NCBI RefSeq assembly: GCF_014199305.1
Contig: NZ_JACIJK010000005.1
Span: 1-64,000, forward strand
Reading direction: 5' to 3'
Source: Sphingomonas aerophila
GTDB taxonomy: Bacteria; Pseudomonadota; Alphaproteobacteria; Sphingomonadales; Sphingomonadaceae
Length of the DNA: 64,000 nucleotides
Shown piece after piece: positions 43,305 through 55,101 of this stretch. Numbering within the stretch: position 1 is the first letter of the stretch; the number at the start of each line of letters is the position of its first letter. A model generated the notes under the pieces. The model made no database searches. It was not told the origin of the DNA and saw nothing but the letters and a program-made list of their open reading frames with translations. The translations under genes and the position numbers were made by a program.

Positions 43305-44360
43305 CTAACCGACCAGGGCCCGGTCGCGCAGGCCACGCCACACGCGCAATGCTTGCGCGGTATCGGCAACATCATGGACGCGCAGCAATTGCGCGCCGGC
43401 TTCCGCTCCCCTGAGCGCGAGCGTCAGGCTGCCGCCTAGTCGCTCGGCCACGGGTGCCTCGTTCGACAGCGCCCCGATCAGGCGCTTTCGGCTGGCGCCC
43501 AGCATGACCGGGCAACCCAGACCGTGGAAGATCGCCAGGTTGTTCAGCAACGCCAGATTGTCGGAAAGCGACTTGCCAAAGCCGATGCCGGGATCGACCA
43601 GGATGCGTGAGCGCGCGATGCCAGCCGCCACGACTGCCTCGATCCGCATCTCCAGCCAGTCGAACACCTCCACGGCGACGTCGCGATAGGTCACGCGGCC
43701 GTGCCCACCCTGGCGCGGATCGGGTGAGTGCATCAGCACCACCGGGCATCCGGCTCGCGCCACCACCTCTGCCGAGCGTTCGTCCCACAACAGCGCGGAC
43801 ACGTCGTTGACCAGGTGAGCGCCCGCGGCCAACGCCGCCTCCATCACCGCCGCCTTGCGCGTGTCGACCGACACCAGTGCCCCGCCGCGGACCAGCCGTT
43901 CGACGACCGGCACCACCCGGGCGATCTCGTCACCCTCCCACACGGTGGTGGCGCCGGGCCTGGTCGACTCCCCACCCACGTCGATGATCGCTGCGCCAGC
44001 GGTGCCCATGGCGAACCCAGCCTCCGCAGCACCGGCCGCATCGTCCCCATGCGTGCCGCCGTCCGAAAAGCTGTCGGGCGTGACGTTCAGGATGCCGGCA
44101 ACCAGCGGCTGGTCGAACCGCAGCGTGCGCTCGCCAAGCATCAACGGCGCACGTGGGGCGGTGATCGCCCCATGCAGGTGGGCGGCTCGCTCCCCGAGCG
44201 CCCCGATGTCCGCCACCGGAACCGTTCGCCGCCGGCCATCCTCGGTCACCTCATAGGCGGCGAACCATTGCATCCCGCCCGCCAGCCGCGCGACCGCGCC
44301 GTCCGGCTGCCCGATCGGCGTATCGACAAACTGAACGGGGCGTAGGTGGATCTGGCTCAT
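43305..44360 (-). CDS. folP: Dihydropteroate synthase
   Basis: A 351-residue TIM-barrel enzyme of folate synthesis that joins pABA to dihydropterin pyrophosphate. The core begins VAGILNVTPDSFSDGG near residue 88, with DVGGESTRPGA near 131, and the pterin site near DPGIGFGKSLSDN around 253. The N-terminal 75 residues are an extra region that other alphaproteobacterial DHPS also carry. ATG 44360. Sulphonamide resistance changes cannot be judged without alignment. Confidence 0.93.
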   Translation of the reverse strand: MSQIHLRPVQFVDTPIGQPDGAVARLAGGMQWFAAYEVTEDGRRRTVPVADIGALGERAAHLHGAITAPRAPLMLGERTLRFDQPLVAGILNVTPDSFSDGGTHGDDAAGAAEAGFAMGTAGAAIIDVGGESTRPGATTVWEGDEIARVVPVVERLVRGGALVSVDTRKAAVMEAALAAGAHLVNDVSALLWDERSAEVVARAGCPVVLMHSPDPRQGGHGRVTYRDVAVEVFDWLEMRIEAVVAAGIARSRILVDPGIGFGKSLSDNLALLNNLAIFHGLGCPVMLGASRKRLIGALSNEAPVAERLGGSLTLALRGAEAGAQLLRVHDVADTAQALRVWRGLRDRALVG

Positions 44361-44408
44361 GGCCCCCGCTCTATCCGCCGCTTACCCGGCAGGAAAGGCG
44401 ATCGCCGA

Positions 44409-45554
<1,146 letters not shown>

Positions 45555-45582
45555 TCACGCCCGAAGAAGCCAAAACACCCAT

Positions 45583-45720
45583 GACTCCGTCAAGAGTAGA
45601 TTGGTTAAGGCGTGTCGGGCGGATCTCGTTAAGGACGCGGAACGTTCTGCGACCCAGACCAGATATTGCGAATCTGGGAGTCCCGGACCCCCGCCCGTTG
45701 GGGTGTCACCGGAAAGACTC
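45583..45720 (-). promoter_or_regulatory. GANTC-rich ccrM upstream region with CtrA-like half-sites
   Basis: The 176-nt gap between rnhB and ccrM holds GANTC at 45583-45587, 45670-45674 and 45678-45682, with one more at 45716-45720 on the rnhB stop. On the ccrM strand TTAACG (45632-45627) and TTAACC (45608-45603) resemble CtrA half-sites 20 nt apart, and TTGACG (45593-45588) could be a -35 that abuts a GANTC. In Caulobacter, ccrM is CtrA-activated and its promoter region contains GANTC sites; here the control is inferred. Confidence 0.5.
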
Positions 45721-46378
45721 AGCCGGCGCCCTCTGCGACGAAGCGAGTCCGGTTCGGCCGTTCAAGGTCGGGAAACGGCAGTTCCGCCTGCGCGACGGGC
45801 GCAAAGCTGCGCCGGTGGAGCGGGGTCGGGCCGTGTTCGCGCAAGGCGGCCAGGTGCACCGCGCAGCCATAGCCCTTGTTCGAATGCCAACCATAAAGGG
45901 GATGCAGTTCCGCCGCGGCGATCATGATCTGGTCGCGGGTGTGCTTGGCAATGATCGACGCAGCGGCAATCGACATGCTCTTGGCATCGCCGCCGACGAT
46001 CGGGGTCGCGGCAAAGGTCCATCGCGGCAGGCGGTTGCCATCGACCAGCACATGTCCCGGTGCGCAGCCGCCATCCGCCGCCAGCGCTTCCACCGCCAGC
46101 GTCATCGCCTTCATGGTCGCCCAATAGATGTTGAGCTGGTCGATCTCCGCCGGCTCGACGATCCCCACGCCCACTCGCGCGCAGGCACGTAGCCGGTCGT
46201 GGAGGCGTTCACGGGTCGCTGCGGACAGCTTCTTCGAATCATCAAGGCCGCGCGGCACGCCACGATCGGGCAGGATCACCGCAGCCGCGACCACGGGACC
46301 GGCGAGCGGCCCGCGCCCCGCCTCGTCCACCCCGACCACGGGGGACGCAAACGCCTGTTCCAGCTTCCTACCCGGCAT
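45719..46378 (-). CDS. rnhB: Ribonuclease HII
   Basis: A 219-residue RNase HII that nicks RNA in RNA-DNA hybrids and removes misinserted ribonucleotides. The catalytic DEDD set shows in VVGVDEAGRGPLAGPVVAA near residue 16, where the Asp-Glu pair sits, GLDDSKKLSA near 46, and the later Asp of VLVDGNRLP; KSMSIAAASIIAKHTRD near 139-155 is the family helix. ATG 46378 lies inside the thiD 3' end (11-nt overlap), which couples the two. Confidence 0.94.
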   Translation of the reverse strand: MPGRKLEQAFASPVVGVDEAGRGPLAGPVVAAAVILPDRGVPRGLDDSKKLSAATRERLHDRLRACARVGVGIVEPAEIDQLNIYWATMKAMTLAVEALAADGGCAPGHVLVDGNRLPRWTFAATPIVGGDAKSMSIAAASIIAKHTRDQIMIAAAELHPLYGWHSNKGYGCAVHLAALREHGPTPLHRRSFAPVAQAELPFPDLERPNRTRFVAEGAG

Positions 46379-47144
46379 GGGCCACCACCACATCGAACGG
46401 GATCGCGCCCAGCGCATGTCCCAGCGGGCCGTGCCCCTGGCCGATCCCCGGCGCTGCCGCCAGCGCGCTCTCCACAAAGGCGACGGCACGACCGGTCGCC
46501 GCGGATAGCGGCATCCCCGCCGCGAGGCCGGTCGCGATCCCGCTCGCCAGTGTGCAGCCGGTGCCATGGGTGTGACGCGTGTCGAGCCGCGGGTGGGTCC
46601 AGATCGTCTCCGTCCCGTCCGCCTCGATCAATCGATCCTCGATCACATCACCATCGGCATGGCCGCCCTTGACCAGCAGCGCCGCGCCAGTCGCCAGCAC
46701 AGCGGCTTCCCCGCCCAGCGCGGCCAATTCAGGCAGGTTGGGCGTGATGACGCTGGCCCGCCGCATCAGCCGGGCGAAGGCGGCAATCGTGGCCGGGTCG
46801 GCCAGCACCGACCCGCTGGTGGCGACCATCACGGGATCGAACACGACAGGCATCTCGATCCCGTCCAGCAGGTCCGCGACCGCGTTCGCAACCTCCGCCG
46901 ATCCGATCATGCCGATCTTCACAACGTCTGCGCCGAGATCCGAAAGGCAGGCGTTTATCTGCGCGAGCACGGTGGCGGCGGGCACGGGCATTACCGCCTG
47001 CACGCCCAGCGTGTTCTGCGCCGTCAGCGCGGTGATCGCAGTCATCGGATGGCCACCGAGCATAGTCACGGTCTTGATGTCCGCCTGGATGCCGGCACCG
47101 CCGCCCGAATCCGACCCGGCGATGATGAGGACGCGCGGGATCAT
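46368..47144 (-). CDS. thiD: Hydroxymethylpyrimidine/phosphomethylpyrimidine kinase
   Basis: A 258-residue HMP(-P) kinase of thiamine biosynthesis, ribokinase fold. Signature blocks are LIIAGSDSGGGAGIQADIKT near residues 6-25, MLGGHPMTAITALTAQNT near 28-45, and the anion-hole HTHGTGCTLASGIATGLA near 203-220. ATG 47144 starts the standard N-terminus, and the longer frame from 47201 is rejected. Overlaps rnhB. Confidence 0.93.
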   Translation of the reverse strand: MIPRVLIIAGSDSGGGAGIQADIKTVTMLGGHPMTAITALTAQNTLGVQAVMPVPAATVLAQINACLSDLGADVVKIGMIGSAEVANAVADLLDGIEMPVVFDPVMVATSGSVLADPATIAAFARLMRRASVITPNLPELAALGGEAAVLATGAALLVKGGHADGDVIEDRLIEADGTETIWTHPRLDTRHTHGTGCTLASGIATGLAAGMPLSAATGRAVAFVESALAAAPGIGQGHGPLGHALGAIPFDVVVAHAG

Positions 47145-47509
47145 CGCGCCCGGCCTAGATGCAATGGCAACGCGGTGGGGAGTTGAGGGCCGAACTGGCA
47201 ACCACCGCCCCGTCTAAGTGGCCCGGACACGCCTGAACCGCGCCGCGAGATCGCAACGGGCGAAAGGTGCCATGATAATCGGAACGGCAGCGCGGCGGGC
47301 CGGGTCGAACGAGTCATGGCGGCGCTATGCCACGATCGGGCCGGTGTAGGACAGACCGGCTATTCGACCCTCAAGAAGTCCGGGGAACTGCACTAGCCGC
47401 CCGAACCCGCAAGCTACCAAAAAGCCGGCGGCAGAGGCTGCCGCCGGCTTTGGTCGGCATGGCCGTGATCGGCCCGGCGCTTACGCCCGACCGGCCCCGA
47501 CCTGCTGAA
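47145..47509. other. Non-coding gap with terminator
   Basis: No gene is supported between thiD and the small lipoprotein. The stretch contains the strong hairpin at 47421-47451 that ends the lipoprotein transcript. The remainder presumably holds the thiD promoter. Frames across it are short and GC-biased. Confidence 0.6.
47421..47451 (-). terminator. Intrinsic terminator of the lipoprotein gene
   Basis: AAAGCCGGCGGCA (47421-47433) and TGCCGCCGGCTTT (47439-47451) are perfect 13-nt arms with a 5-nt loop. On the minus strand the stem is followed by further T residues (TTT plus TT at 47420-47419), about 60 nt beyond the lipoprotein stop. The strongest hairpin in the window. Confidence 0.88.
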
Positions 47510-47779
47510 TCAGATGCCGTTGGACAGGTTGGTGTCCGCATCATGGGTCGTCAGGTCAGCCGCCAGGTTGTCACCGGTCGCGCGGGTGGCATCGGCCTCG
47601 TTCTGCAGGGCATCAGCCGCCGCCGGCGATGCGGCATTGGAGGACAGGTCCTCAAGGTTGTCAGCGGTCGCCTCAGCGTTCGCCTGGATGTTGTCCGCTG
47701 CCTGCTCGGTCGGGCTCTTGTTGCAAGCCGACAGGCTCAGTGCGGCTACAGCGGCACCCAATACGATGATTTTCTTCAT
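47510..47779 (-). CDS. Small Ala/Asn/Asp-rich lipoprotein
   Basis: An 89-residue lipoprotein: signal MKKIIVLGAAVAALSLSA with the lipobox Cys at residue 19 (LSAC). The mature part is an Ala/Asp/Asn-rich, probably helical segment with heptad-like spacing (QANAEATADNLEDLSSNAA), similar in composition to other small alpha-helical envelope proteins. AAGGGAG precedes ATG 47779. A longer frame to 47857 reads through the ribosome-binding site and is rejected. Unknown function. Confidence 0.8.
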   Translation of the reverse strand: MKKIIVLGAAVAALSLSACNKSPTEQAADNIQANAEATADNLEDLSSNAASPAAADALQNEADATRATGDNLAADLTTHDADTNLSNGI

Positions 47780-47977
47780 GATCTTCTCCCTTTGAAACGC
47801 GAAGTGACTGACTGGCGGGGTCAAGCCACCGAGCCGGACTTTGTTCCGGAACCGCAATCTCTATCATCGCCGACGCGCCCCGTCGACTGAGCAGGCATTT
47901 TTGCCTCGCCGTACCGGGGCAAGCCCGCCGGTCGACACTCAGCGTCGCTGCCGGGCGACGCGTCGGCACGGCGCCCT

Positions 47978-48202
47978 TCAGCCCTCATGCTGGCGCTTCG
48001 TCGAGGCGGGGTGCTTCTTCAGGGCAGCGCCGGTGCGGGTCGGGCGATCGAGCAGTTCGCCCCCGCAATTCGGGCAACGCTCGTCAAGATCGTCGGCGCA
48101 TTCCGCGCAAAAGGTGCACTCGAGCGAACAGATGAACGCGCCGCCCGCGTTGGCGGGCAGGTCCGTGCCGCAGCGCTGGCAGTCGGGGCGCATGTCCAGC
48201 AT
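47978..48202 (-). CDS. DUF1272 zinc-ribbon protein
   Basis: A 74-residue protein of the DUF1272 family. Paired Cys motifs CQRCGTDLP (residue 8), ICSLECTFCAECADDL and RCPNCGGELLDRP give eight Cys, enough for two zinc sites. The C-terminus is basic. It starts exactly one base after the glmM stop, so it is almost certainly translated with glmM. No function is known for the family. Confidence 0.87.
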   Translation of the reverse strand: MLDMRPDCQRCGTDLPANAGGAFICSLECTFCAECADDLDERCPNCGGELLDRPTRTGAALKKHPASTKRQHEG

Positions 48203-49546
48203 CTAGGCGGCCGCCTGCACGGCGTCGCAGATGCGAGCGACCACCGCCTCGACCTGTTGGGGATCGTCCCCTTCCGCCATGACACGGATCACCGGCTCGG
48301 TGCCCGACGGACGGATGACCAGGCGCCCGCGCCCCTTCAGCTCCTCCTCCGCGCCCGCGATCACTGCCTTCACCGGCTCGGCGTCGAGTGGCTTGCCGCC
48401 CGTGAAACGGACGTTGCGCAACAATTGCGGCAGGGGATCGAAGCGGTGCAGCACTTCGGACGCCGGCGCGCCGGCGCGCTTCACCTCCGCCAGCACCTGC
48501 AACGCCGCGACCAGTCCATCGCCGGTCGTGGCGTAATCGGATAAGATAATGTGCCCTGACTGCTCGCCACCAACATTGTAGCCGGACGAACGCATCTTTT
48601 CGAGCACGTGGCGATCACCAACGGCGGTGCGCACCAGCCCCAGCCCTTGTGCCGACAGGTGGCGTTCCAGGCCAAGGTTGGACATCACCGTCGCGACCAG
48701 CCCGCCGCCCTTCAGCCGCCCAGCCCGCGCCCAGCCGGCCGCGATGGTCGCCATCAACTGATCGCCATCGACGACCTGGCCGCGATCATCGACCACGATC
48801 AGCCGGTCGGCATCACCGTCCAGCGCGATGCCGATGTCGGCGCCCGCGGCCACCACCGTTTCGGCCAGCGTTGCCGGCGCGGTGGAGCCGACGCCGTCGT
48901 TGATGTTGGTGCCGTTGGGGGTGACGCCGATCGCGACCACATCGGCGCCCAGTTCCCATAGGGTGGTCGGCGCGACCTTGTACGCTGCGCCATGCGCGCA
49001 ATCGAGCACGACACGCATGCCGTCGAGGCGCAGGTTGTCGGGGAAGGTCGATTTGGCAAAGTGGATGTACCGCCCCTGCGCATCCTCGATACGGCGAGCG
49101 CGGCCGATCTCAGCGGAAGGAACCAGGGGCACCTCGCTATCGATCAGCGCCTCGATCGCGGCCTCCGCCTCGTCCGACAGCTTAAAGCCGTCGGGGCCGA
49201 ACAGCTTGATGCCATTGTCCGCAAAGGGGTTGTGGCTGGCGGAAATCATCACGCCGATGTCCGCGCGCATCGACTGGGTCAGCATCGCGACGGCCGGTGT
49301 CGGCATCGGCCCCACCATGATCACGTCCATCCCAACACTGGTGAAACCCGCGACCAGTGCCGATTCGAGCATATAGCCCGACAGCCGCGTGTCCTTCCCG
49401 ATCAGCACGCGATGGCGATGATCGCCGCGCTGGAAGTAGGCGCCGGCAGCCATGCCGACCCGCATCGCCATCTCCGCCGTCATCAGCCGGGCGTTGGTGG
49501 CGCCCCGAATACCATCGGTGCCGAAATATTTCCTTGGGCTTCCCAC
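48203..49546 (-). CDS. glmM: Phosphoglucosamine mutase
   Basis: A 447-residue enzyme converting glucosamine-6-phosphate to glucosamine-1-phosphate for peptidoglycan and LPS. The N-terminal [11 protein letters not shown], the phosphoserine loop [18 protein letters not shown] near 99-116, the metal-binding DGDADR near 243, the sugar-specificity GGEQSGH near 328 and the phosphate-binding [12 protein letters not shown] near 412 are all intact. Start at 49546. It leads a two-gene unit with the DUF1272 protein. Confidence 0.96.
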   Translation of the reverse strand: MGSPRKYFGTDGIRGATNARLMTAEMAMRVGMAAGAYFQRGDHRHRVLIGKDTRLSGYMLESALVAGFTSVGMDVIMVGPMPTPAVAMLTQSMRADIGVMISASHNPFADNGIKLFGPDGFKLSDEAEAAIEALIDSEVPLVPSAEIGRARRIEDAQGRYIHFAKSTFPDNLRLDGMRVVLDCAHGAAYKVAPTTLWELGADVVAIGVTPNGTNINDGVGSTAPATLAETVVAAGADIGIALDGDADRLIVVDDRGQVVDGDQLMATIAAGWARAGRLKGGGLVATVMSNLGLERHLSAQGLGLVRTAVGDRHVLEKMRSSGYNVGGEQSGHIILSDYATTGDGLVAALQVLAEVKRAGAPASEVLHRFDPLPQLLRNVRFTGGKPLDAEPVKAVIAGAEEELKGRGRLVIRPSGTEPVIRVMAEGDDPQQVEAVVARICDAVQAAA

Positions 49547-49614
49547 GCGACCGTTCCGCTATGCAAAGGGTTTGATCCCGAACGCATAGCGCCTGACCCG
49601 GAGAAGAGCCAAGC

Positions 49615-50859
49615 ATGTCGCAACCAGTCCGCATCCTCCTGGCGTTGATCGCGGGCCTTGCCGTGGGCATCCTCCTGTCCAGGGTGGGCCCGTCCGCGGC
49701 GCAGACCGGCATCCTGGTCGCCCAGCCGATCGGCACCGCCTGGCTGAATGCGTTGCAGATGACGGTGATCCCGCTGGTCGTGTCGTTGCTGATCACCGGC
49801 ATCGCATCCACGACCGAAGCGGCGAACGCCGGCCGGCTGGCGGGGCGGACGATCGGCTATGCGCTGATCATGCTGGCGGTGAACGCCACCATCTCGGCAA
49901 TGCTGACCCCGCTGATCCTGAACACCGTGCCAATCCCGGGCGCCGCGGCGCAGGCGTTGCGGGCGGCGCTGGCCGGGGTACCGCCGGTCGCGACGCCGCC
50001 CTCCCCCGGCGAAATCTTTGCCGCGATCGTGCCGAGCAACGCCTTTGCGGCGGCCGCTGGCGGGGCGCTATTGTCCTTGATCGTGTTCACCCTGGTGTTC
50101 GCCTTTGCCCTGACCCGTATCGATGGTGAGGGACGGACGCTGCTCGTCCGGATGTTCGCCGCGATCCGCGACACCATGCTGGTGGTGGTCGGCTGGGTGC
50201 TGTGGCTCGCCCCGCTCGGCGTGTTCGCGCTTGCGTACCTGGTCGGCGCGCGCGCGGGCAGCGCCGCGTTCGGCGCGCTGGTCCATTACCTGGCGGTGAT
50301 CTCCACCATCGGCATCGTGGTGACGCTGACCGCCTATCTGTTCGCGGCGATCGGCAGCCGGGTAGGCACCGGCCGGTTCACGCGCGCGTCGTTGCCGGCA
50401 CAGGCCTTTGCTGTTTCTACCCAGTCATCACTCGCGACCCTGCCGACCATGCTGAAGGCGGCGGGAGAGATGGGCATTCCGTCCGCCGCCTCGGGCGTGA
50501 CGCTGCCACTGGGCGTCGCCATGGTGCGCATGACTCAGCCGGCAATGAACGTCGCTATCGCGCTCTACATCGGGCGCTGGTTCGGGGTGGAGGTGCCGGT
50601 CGCGGCGGTGGCGCTGGGCGTGCTGACGGGGGTGGTGACATCGCTCGGCTCGATCAGCCTGCCGAGCCAGCTGACGTTTTTCGCCTCGGTCGCGCCGATC
50701 TCATCCGCGATGGGAACGCCGCTTGCGCCGCTGGGTCTGCTGATCGCGGTGGAGACGATCCCCGACATCTTCCGTACCCTTGGCAACGTAACGAGCAACC
50801 TGGCGCTGACCGCAGTCGCGACGCGCGACCAGACGGTTCCGGAGGCGCGAGCCGGCTGA
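49615..50859 (+). CDS. Dicarboxylate/amino acid:cation symporter (DAACS family)
   Basis: A 414-residue inner-membrane symporter of the GltP/DctA family. The first helix follows [18 protein letters not shown]. The TM7/HP regions show [19 protein letters not shown] near residues 263-281 (the serine-rich hairpin), [20 protein letters not shown] near 295-314, and [15 protein letters not shown] near 349. Substrate choice (glutamate, aspartate or C4-dicarboxylate) cannot be set. It is slightly shorter than typical DctA. Confidence 0.9.
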   Translation: MSQPVRILLALIAGLAVGILLSRVGPSAAQTGILVAQPIGTAWLNALQMTVIPLVVSLLITGIASTTEAANAGRLAGRTIGYALIMLAVNATISAMLTPLILNTVPIPGAAAQALRAALAGVPPVATPPSPGEIFAAIVPSNAFAAAAGGALLSLIVFTLVFAFALTRIDGEGRTLLVRMFAAIRDTMLVVVGWVLWLAPLGVFALAYLVGARAGSAAFGALVHYLAVISTIGIVVTLTAYLFAAIGSRVGTGRFTRASLPAQAFAVSTQSSLATLPTMLKAAGEMGIPSAASGVTLPLGVAMVRMTQPAMNVAIALYIGRWFGVEVPVAAVALGVLTGVVTSLGSISLPSQLTFFASVAPISSAMGTPLAPLGLLIAVETIPDIFRTLGNVTSNLALTAVATRDQTVPEARAG

Positions 50860-50936
50860 CTATTGGACCCAAGCCCGCCTCCGCTCGTTCGGCGCGCAAC
50901 TGCTCCGTCGCACCCCCGCGAGCGGAGCTGGAGCCC

Positions 50937-51935
<999 letters not shown>

Positions 51936-51942
51936 CCGCCCG

Positions 51943-52629
51943 TCACAGGATCCAGAGCCACACGCCGGCGGCCCAGCCGGCGAGCGGCCAATGCGCCCAG
52001 GTGGCGGCCAGCCATAGCACGACGCCACCCGCCAGGTCGTGCGGCCGAAAACCACCGAAGCGGGCGCGACCGGCAATGATCGCGGCAAAGGGCCAAAAGC
52101 TGGTTCGCCTTTCCCAGGCGGGCCAGCTCTCGGGCTGAAGCCGCTCCTTTTTGCGATCCTGCAACGCCGCGCCGACCAGGGCGAGGATGATGATCGATGC
52201 CGCCAGAACGATGTTGGCCGCGATCGGATAGACCAGGATGTGCGCGACGCCCCAGAGCGCGAATGACCACATCATCGGGTGCCGCGTCACCGCGAACACG
52301 CCCCGCGGCTCCGCCGGGGCCTTCACCGGCGCACCACCGGACGGCAGGGCCGGATTGCCGATCAGGGAGCCGAGCAGCAGCACGCTCGCAGCCAGCATGA
52401 TCAGCGTCGCCACGGCCCAGATGCCATCGCCGACCCACCACAGGGGCGGCGTCGCGGGCGCCCGGCGATAAGCGGAAGCGAGCCAGCCGAGCGTGGCGAA
52501 CGCCACCAGCGAGTAGACGAGCAGGAAGCCGCGCTCGCCGATCCTCCCGACGATGCCGCCCCTGAACGGATGCGACAGGAGGAAGTGCGTTCCCACGAAC
52601 GCCGCCGCCGCGGCTGTTACTTCCTCCAT
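51943..52629 (-). CDS. NnrU-family membrane protein
   Basis: A 228-residue integral membrane protein with six to seven helices and the NnrU motif block FAVTRHPMMWSFALWGVAHI near residues 111-130 together with FVGTHFLLSHPFRGGIVGRI at 12-31. NnrU is linked to denitrification genes and to isoprenylcysteine-methyltransferase-like folds, but here no denitrification genes are near, so its function is unclear. ATG 52629 has GGGAGG upstream. Confidence 0.85.
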   Translation of the reverse strand: MEEVTAAAAAFVGTHFLLSHPFRGGIVGRIGERGFLLVYSLVAFATLGWLASAYRRAPATPPLWWVGDGIWAVATLIMLAASVLLLGSLIGNPALPSGGAPVKAPAEPRGVFAVTRHPMMWSFALWGVAHILVYPIAANIVLAASIIILALVGAALQDRKKERLQPESWPAWERRTSFWPFAAIIAGRARFGGFRPHDLAGGVVLWLAATWAHWPLAGWAAGVWLWIL

Positions 52630-52670
52630 GTCCTGCCCTCCCGAGCGCAGCCGCGCTTGTGCGCTGCGCC

Positions 52671-54464
52671 CTACTGTACGCCGTGCATCCAACGCTTGAT
52701 CAGCGGCGAGATCAACAGCAGCACCACGCCGATGCCGGCCGCAACCAGGCCGATGGTCCAGAACACGCCGTTATAGGTGTCGAGCGAGACCTTCAGGTTG
52801 GTGACCTCGCCACCCACTGTTTCGACACTCGCCACCTGCGCGATCACGCCCGCGACATATTGCGCGACGGAGATCGACAGGAACCAGACGCCCATCATCA
52901 GGCCCACGACGCGGGCGATCGACAGCTTGGTCACCATCGACAGGCCCACGGGCGAGATGCACAGCTCTGCCACCGAGTGGATCAGGTAGAGCCCTGCCAG
53001 CCACCAGATCGCGACCTTGAAGTCCGATCCCGCGAACTGCCCGCCCCAGACCAGGAACAGGAAGCCCAGGCCAACGCCGATCAGCGCCAGGGCAAACTTC
53101 ACCGGCACCGACGGTTCGATGCCGCGCTTCGCCAGCGTGGTCCACATCGCCGCCATGATCGGCGCGAACATGACGATGAAAGCGGCGTTGAAGAACTGCG
53201 TCTGCCCGGCATTGATCCCGAAATCGCCGAACACGCGCAGGTCGGTGTTGCGGTCGGCAAACAGGATCAGCGACGATCCGGCCTGTTCGAACAATGTCCA
53301 GAACACGACGTTGAAGACGATCATCACCATCGCCGCCAGCATCATCTGGAACTCCACGCGGCTACCCTTCAGGTACGACCAGATCAGGATGGCGGGCACG
53401 CCGATCAGGAAGGTCCCGAACAGCAGCTTCCCCATCAGCGACAGCGACGCGATATAGCCGATGATCCCCGATCCCGGCACTGGCGGAACCGCGTTCATCA
53501 GGTTCGTGAACAGGAGGTAGAAGGCCGGCACGCCAAGGGTGGCGAGCGCGAAGATGCCGATCGCGCGGCTGGCCGGCTGGTTGGCGGGCGCTTCCCCGAT
53601 GCCGTTCAGGCGCCCGCCGTTGAACTGGATCAGCGCGAACGACAGCAACATTCCGAATGCCGCCAGGCCGAATCCTGCCCACCAGCCGACTGCCTCGGCC
53701 AGGAACGGGCACAGGATCTGCGATCCCAGGGAGCCGATGTTGATGCCCATGTAGAAGATGGTGAAGCCAGTGTCGCGGCGGCGGTCGCCGGGCGTGTAAA
53801 GCTCACCCACCATGGTCGAGATGTTGGGCTTGAAGAAACCGTTGCCGACCGAGATCAGGCACAGCGCCAGCAGCATCACCGTCACGAACAGCGGCGAACG
53901 CTCCGCGTCGGAGACGAAGGCATCGGGGGCGACATGGCGGGCGACCGCGCCATTGGCGGCAATCAGGTCAACCGAGCGGTCGTCATTGCCCTTGATGCGC
54001 AGTTGCTGGCCCTGGTCGACAACGTAACGGGTTTCCGCGCCGTTCTGCTCGACGACCTGCACCTGGTAGCGCTGGCCATCGACCGTCGCGAACGGGGTTG
54101 CGGTCTGCCCGCCGAAACAAAGCGTGAAATAGCCAAGGCTCATCATGATCGCGCCGAACTTCACCGCGCGCTTGGAGCCGAGATACTGGTCGGCCAGATA
54201 GCCGCCGATCAGCGGGGTCAGGTACACCAGCGCCGTGAAGCCGCCGTACAGCCCGGTCGCCTGTCGATCGCCAAAGATGAAATGCTTGGTGAGATACAGC
54301 GTCAGGAGCGCGCGCATCCCGTAATAGCCGAAACGCTCCCACATCTCCGTGGTGAACAGGCGTGCAAGCTGGCGCGGGTGGCCGAACCAGGTCGCCTCCG
54401 CCGCCGGATTGATGTGGCTGATATCCGGCTCGCGCGGAGTATCCGCGGTCGGGGTGTCTACCAT
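52671..54464 (-). CDS. POT/PTR-family peptide:proton symporter
   Basis: A 597-residue MFS oligopeptide transporter with about 14 helices. Near the N-terminus is EMWERFGYYGMRALLTLYL (the ExxER proton-coupling region with Tyr), then TPLIGGYLADQYLGSKRAVK near 85-104, and the PTR signature region FFKPNISTMVGELY near 220-233. A large loop between about 120 and 190 is an unusual insertion, with QVQVVEQNGAETRYVVDQGQ. Start at 54464. A convergent long frame on the other strand is a shadow. Confidence 0.9.
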   Translation of the reverse strand: MVDTPTADTPREPDISHINPAAEATWFGHPRQLARLFTTEMWERFGYYGMRALLTLYLTKHFIFGDRQATGLYGGFTALVYLTPLIGGYLADQYLGSKRAVKFGAIMMSLGYFTLCFGGQTATPFATVDGQRYQVQVVEQNGAETRYVVDQGQQLRIKGNDDRSVDLIAANGAVARHVAPDAFVSDAERSPLFVTVMLLALCLISVGNGFFKPNISTMVGELYTPGDRRRDTGFTIFYMGINIGSLGSQILCPFLAEAVGWWAGFGLAAFGMLLSFALIQFNGGRLNGIGEAPANQPASRAIGIFALATLGVPAFYLLFTNLMNAVPPVPGSGIIGYIASLSLMGKLLFGTFLIGVPAILIWSYLKGSRVEFQMMLAAMVMIVFNVVFWTLFEQAGSSLILFADRNTDLRVFGDFGINAGQTQFFNAAFIVMFAPIMAAMWTTLAKRGIEPSVPVKFALALIGVGLGFLFLVWGGQFAGSDFKVAIWWLAGLYLIHSVAELCISPVGLSMVTKLSIARVVGLMMGVWFLSISVAQYVAGVIAQVASVETVGGEVTNLKVSLDTYNGVFWTIGLVAAGIGVVLLLISPLIKRWMHGVQ

Positions 54465-54633
54465 GAGGTGGGTGAAGCTCCCTGGAATTCGGCCGATATG
54501 ACGGCTCGGTTACAGGGGAAACTAGCGTTTCGACAGGCGCTGTCCACCATTGGTGCCGGAAAGACGCCGGCCCGCCGCTCGTTTCAGCAACCCACGCGCG
54601 CCACCGAAATGGTCCCTGCGACGCGCGCGATGG

Positions 54634-55005
54634 TCATTTCTGGTCGGCGTTGGCCGCCAGCAATGGCGTCTGCTGGTGCTGGACCACGCGCCACACTTCA
54701 TGGTCCAGCCGGCGGATCACGGACGTGCAATGCGCTTCATAGCCGGCATGGCCGTCGCGTTCGGCACGGACGTGATAGCCGATGACGATCAATCCTTCCT
54801 GCGGGCGCGTCACCTGGCGATCGGTCAGCTCGGCACTTTCCCATACCGGGGTCGACGCCACCGCCTCGATCGCGGCCTGGCCGACGTACACATAGGGCGG
54901 CTGCGGCAGCACCATCACGACCTGGTCGTCCACCTTTTCACGGTAGTTGTCGGGGCCTTCGGTCCACAAGCTCTGCTCGAAGCTCCACAGCCGGTCGTCG
55001 TCCAT
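54634..55005 (-). CDS. NTF2-like (SnoaL/DUF4440-type) protein
   Basis: A 123-residue protein with the NTF2-like cone fold pattern: N-terminal helix MDDDRLWSFEQSLWTEGPDN, strands MVLPQPPYVYVGQAAIEAVA near 31-50, and the RPQEGLIVIGYHVRAERDG and HCTSVIRRLDHEVWRVVQHQ strands. GGAG lies 9 nt before ATG 55005. Such proteins are enzymes or ligand binders; no active site can be named. A longer frame is a shadow of the nitroreductase gene. Confidence 0.78.
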   Translation of the reverse strand: MDDDRLWSFEQSLWTEGPDNYREKVDDQVVMVLPQPPYVYVGQAAIEAVASTPVWESAELTDRQVTRPQEGLIVIGYHVRAERDGHAGYEAHCTSVIRRLDHEVWRVVQHQQTPLLAANADQK

Positions 55006-55101
55006 CGTCCAAATCTCCGTTGCTCGGCGATCCAAGCGGTCGGGGGCGGACGCTTGTTCCACCCGTCGCAATCCGCGCGGGGCCGGCCTACATGCGCGGC
55101 C

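Noticed and set aside
47145..47420. Search for an RNA gene in the thiD-lipoprotein gap
   Set aside because: No cloverleaf, no tmRNA or SRP pattern; only the terminator hairpin is convincing.
52659..54785. 708-codon plus-strand frame opposite the peptide transporter
   Set aside because: It is the mirror of the POT gene, with His/Gln/Asp/Arg-rich composition and no domain. High GC keeps antisense frames open.
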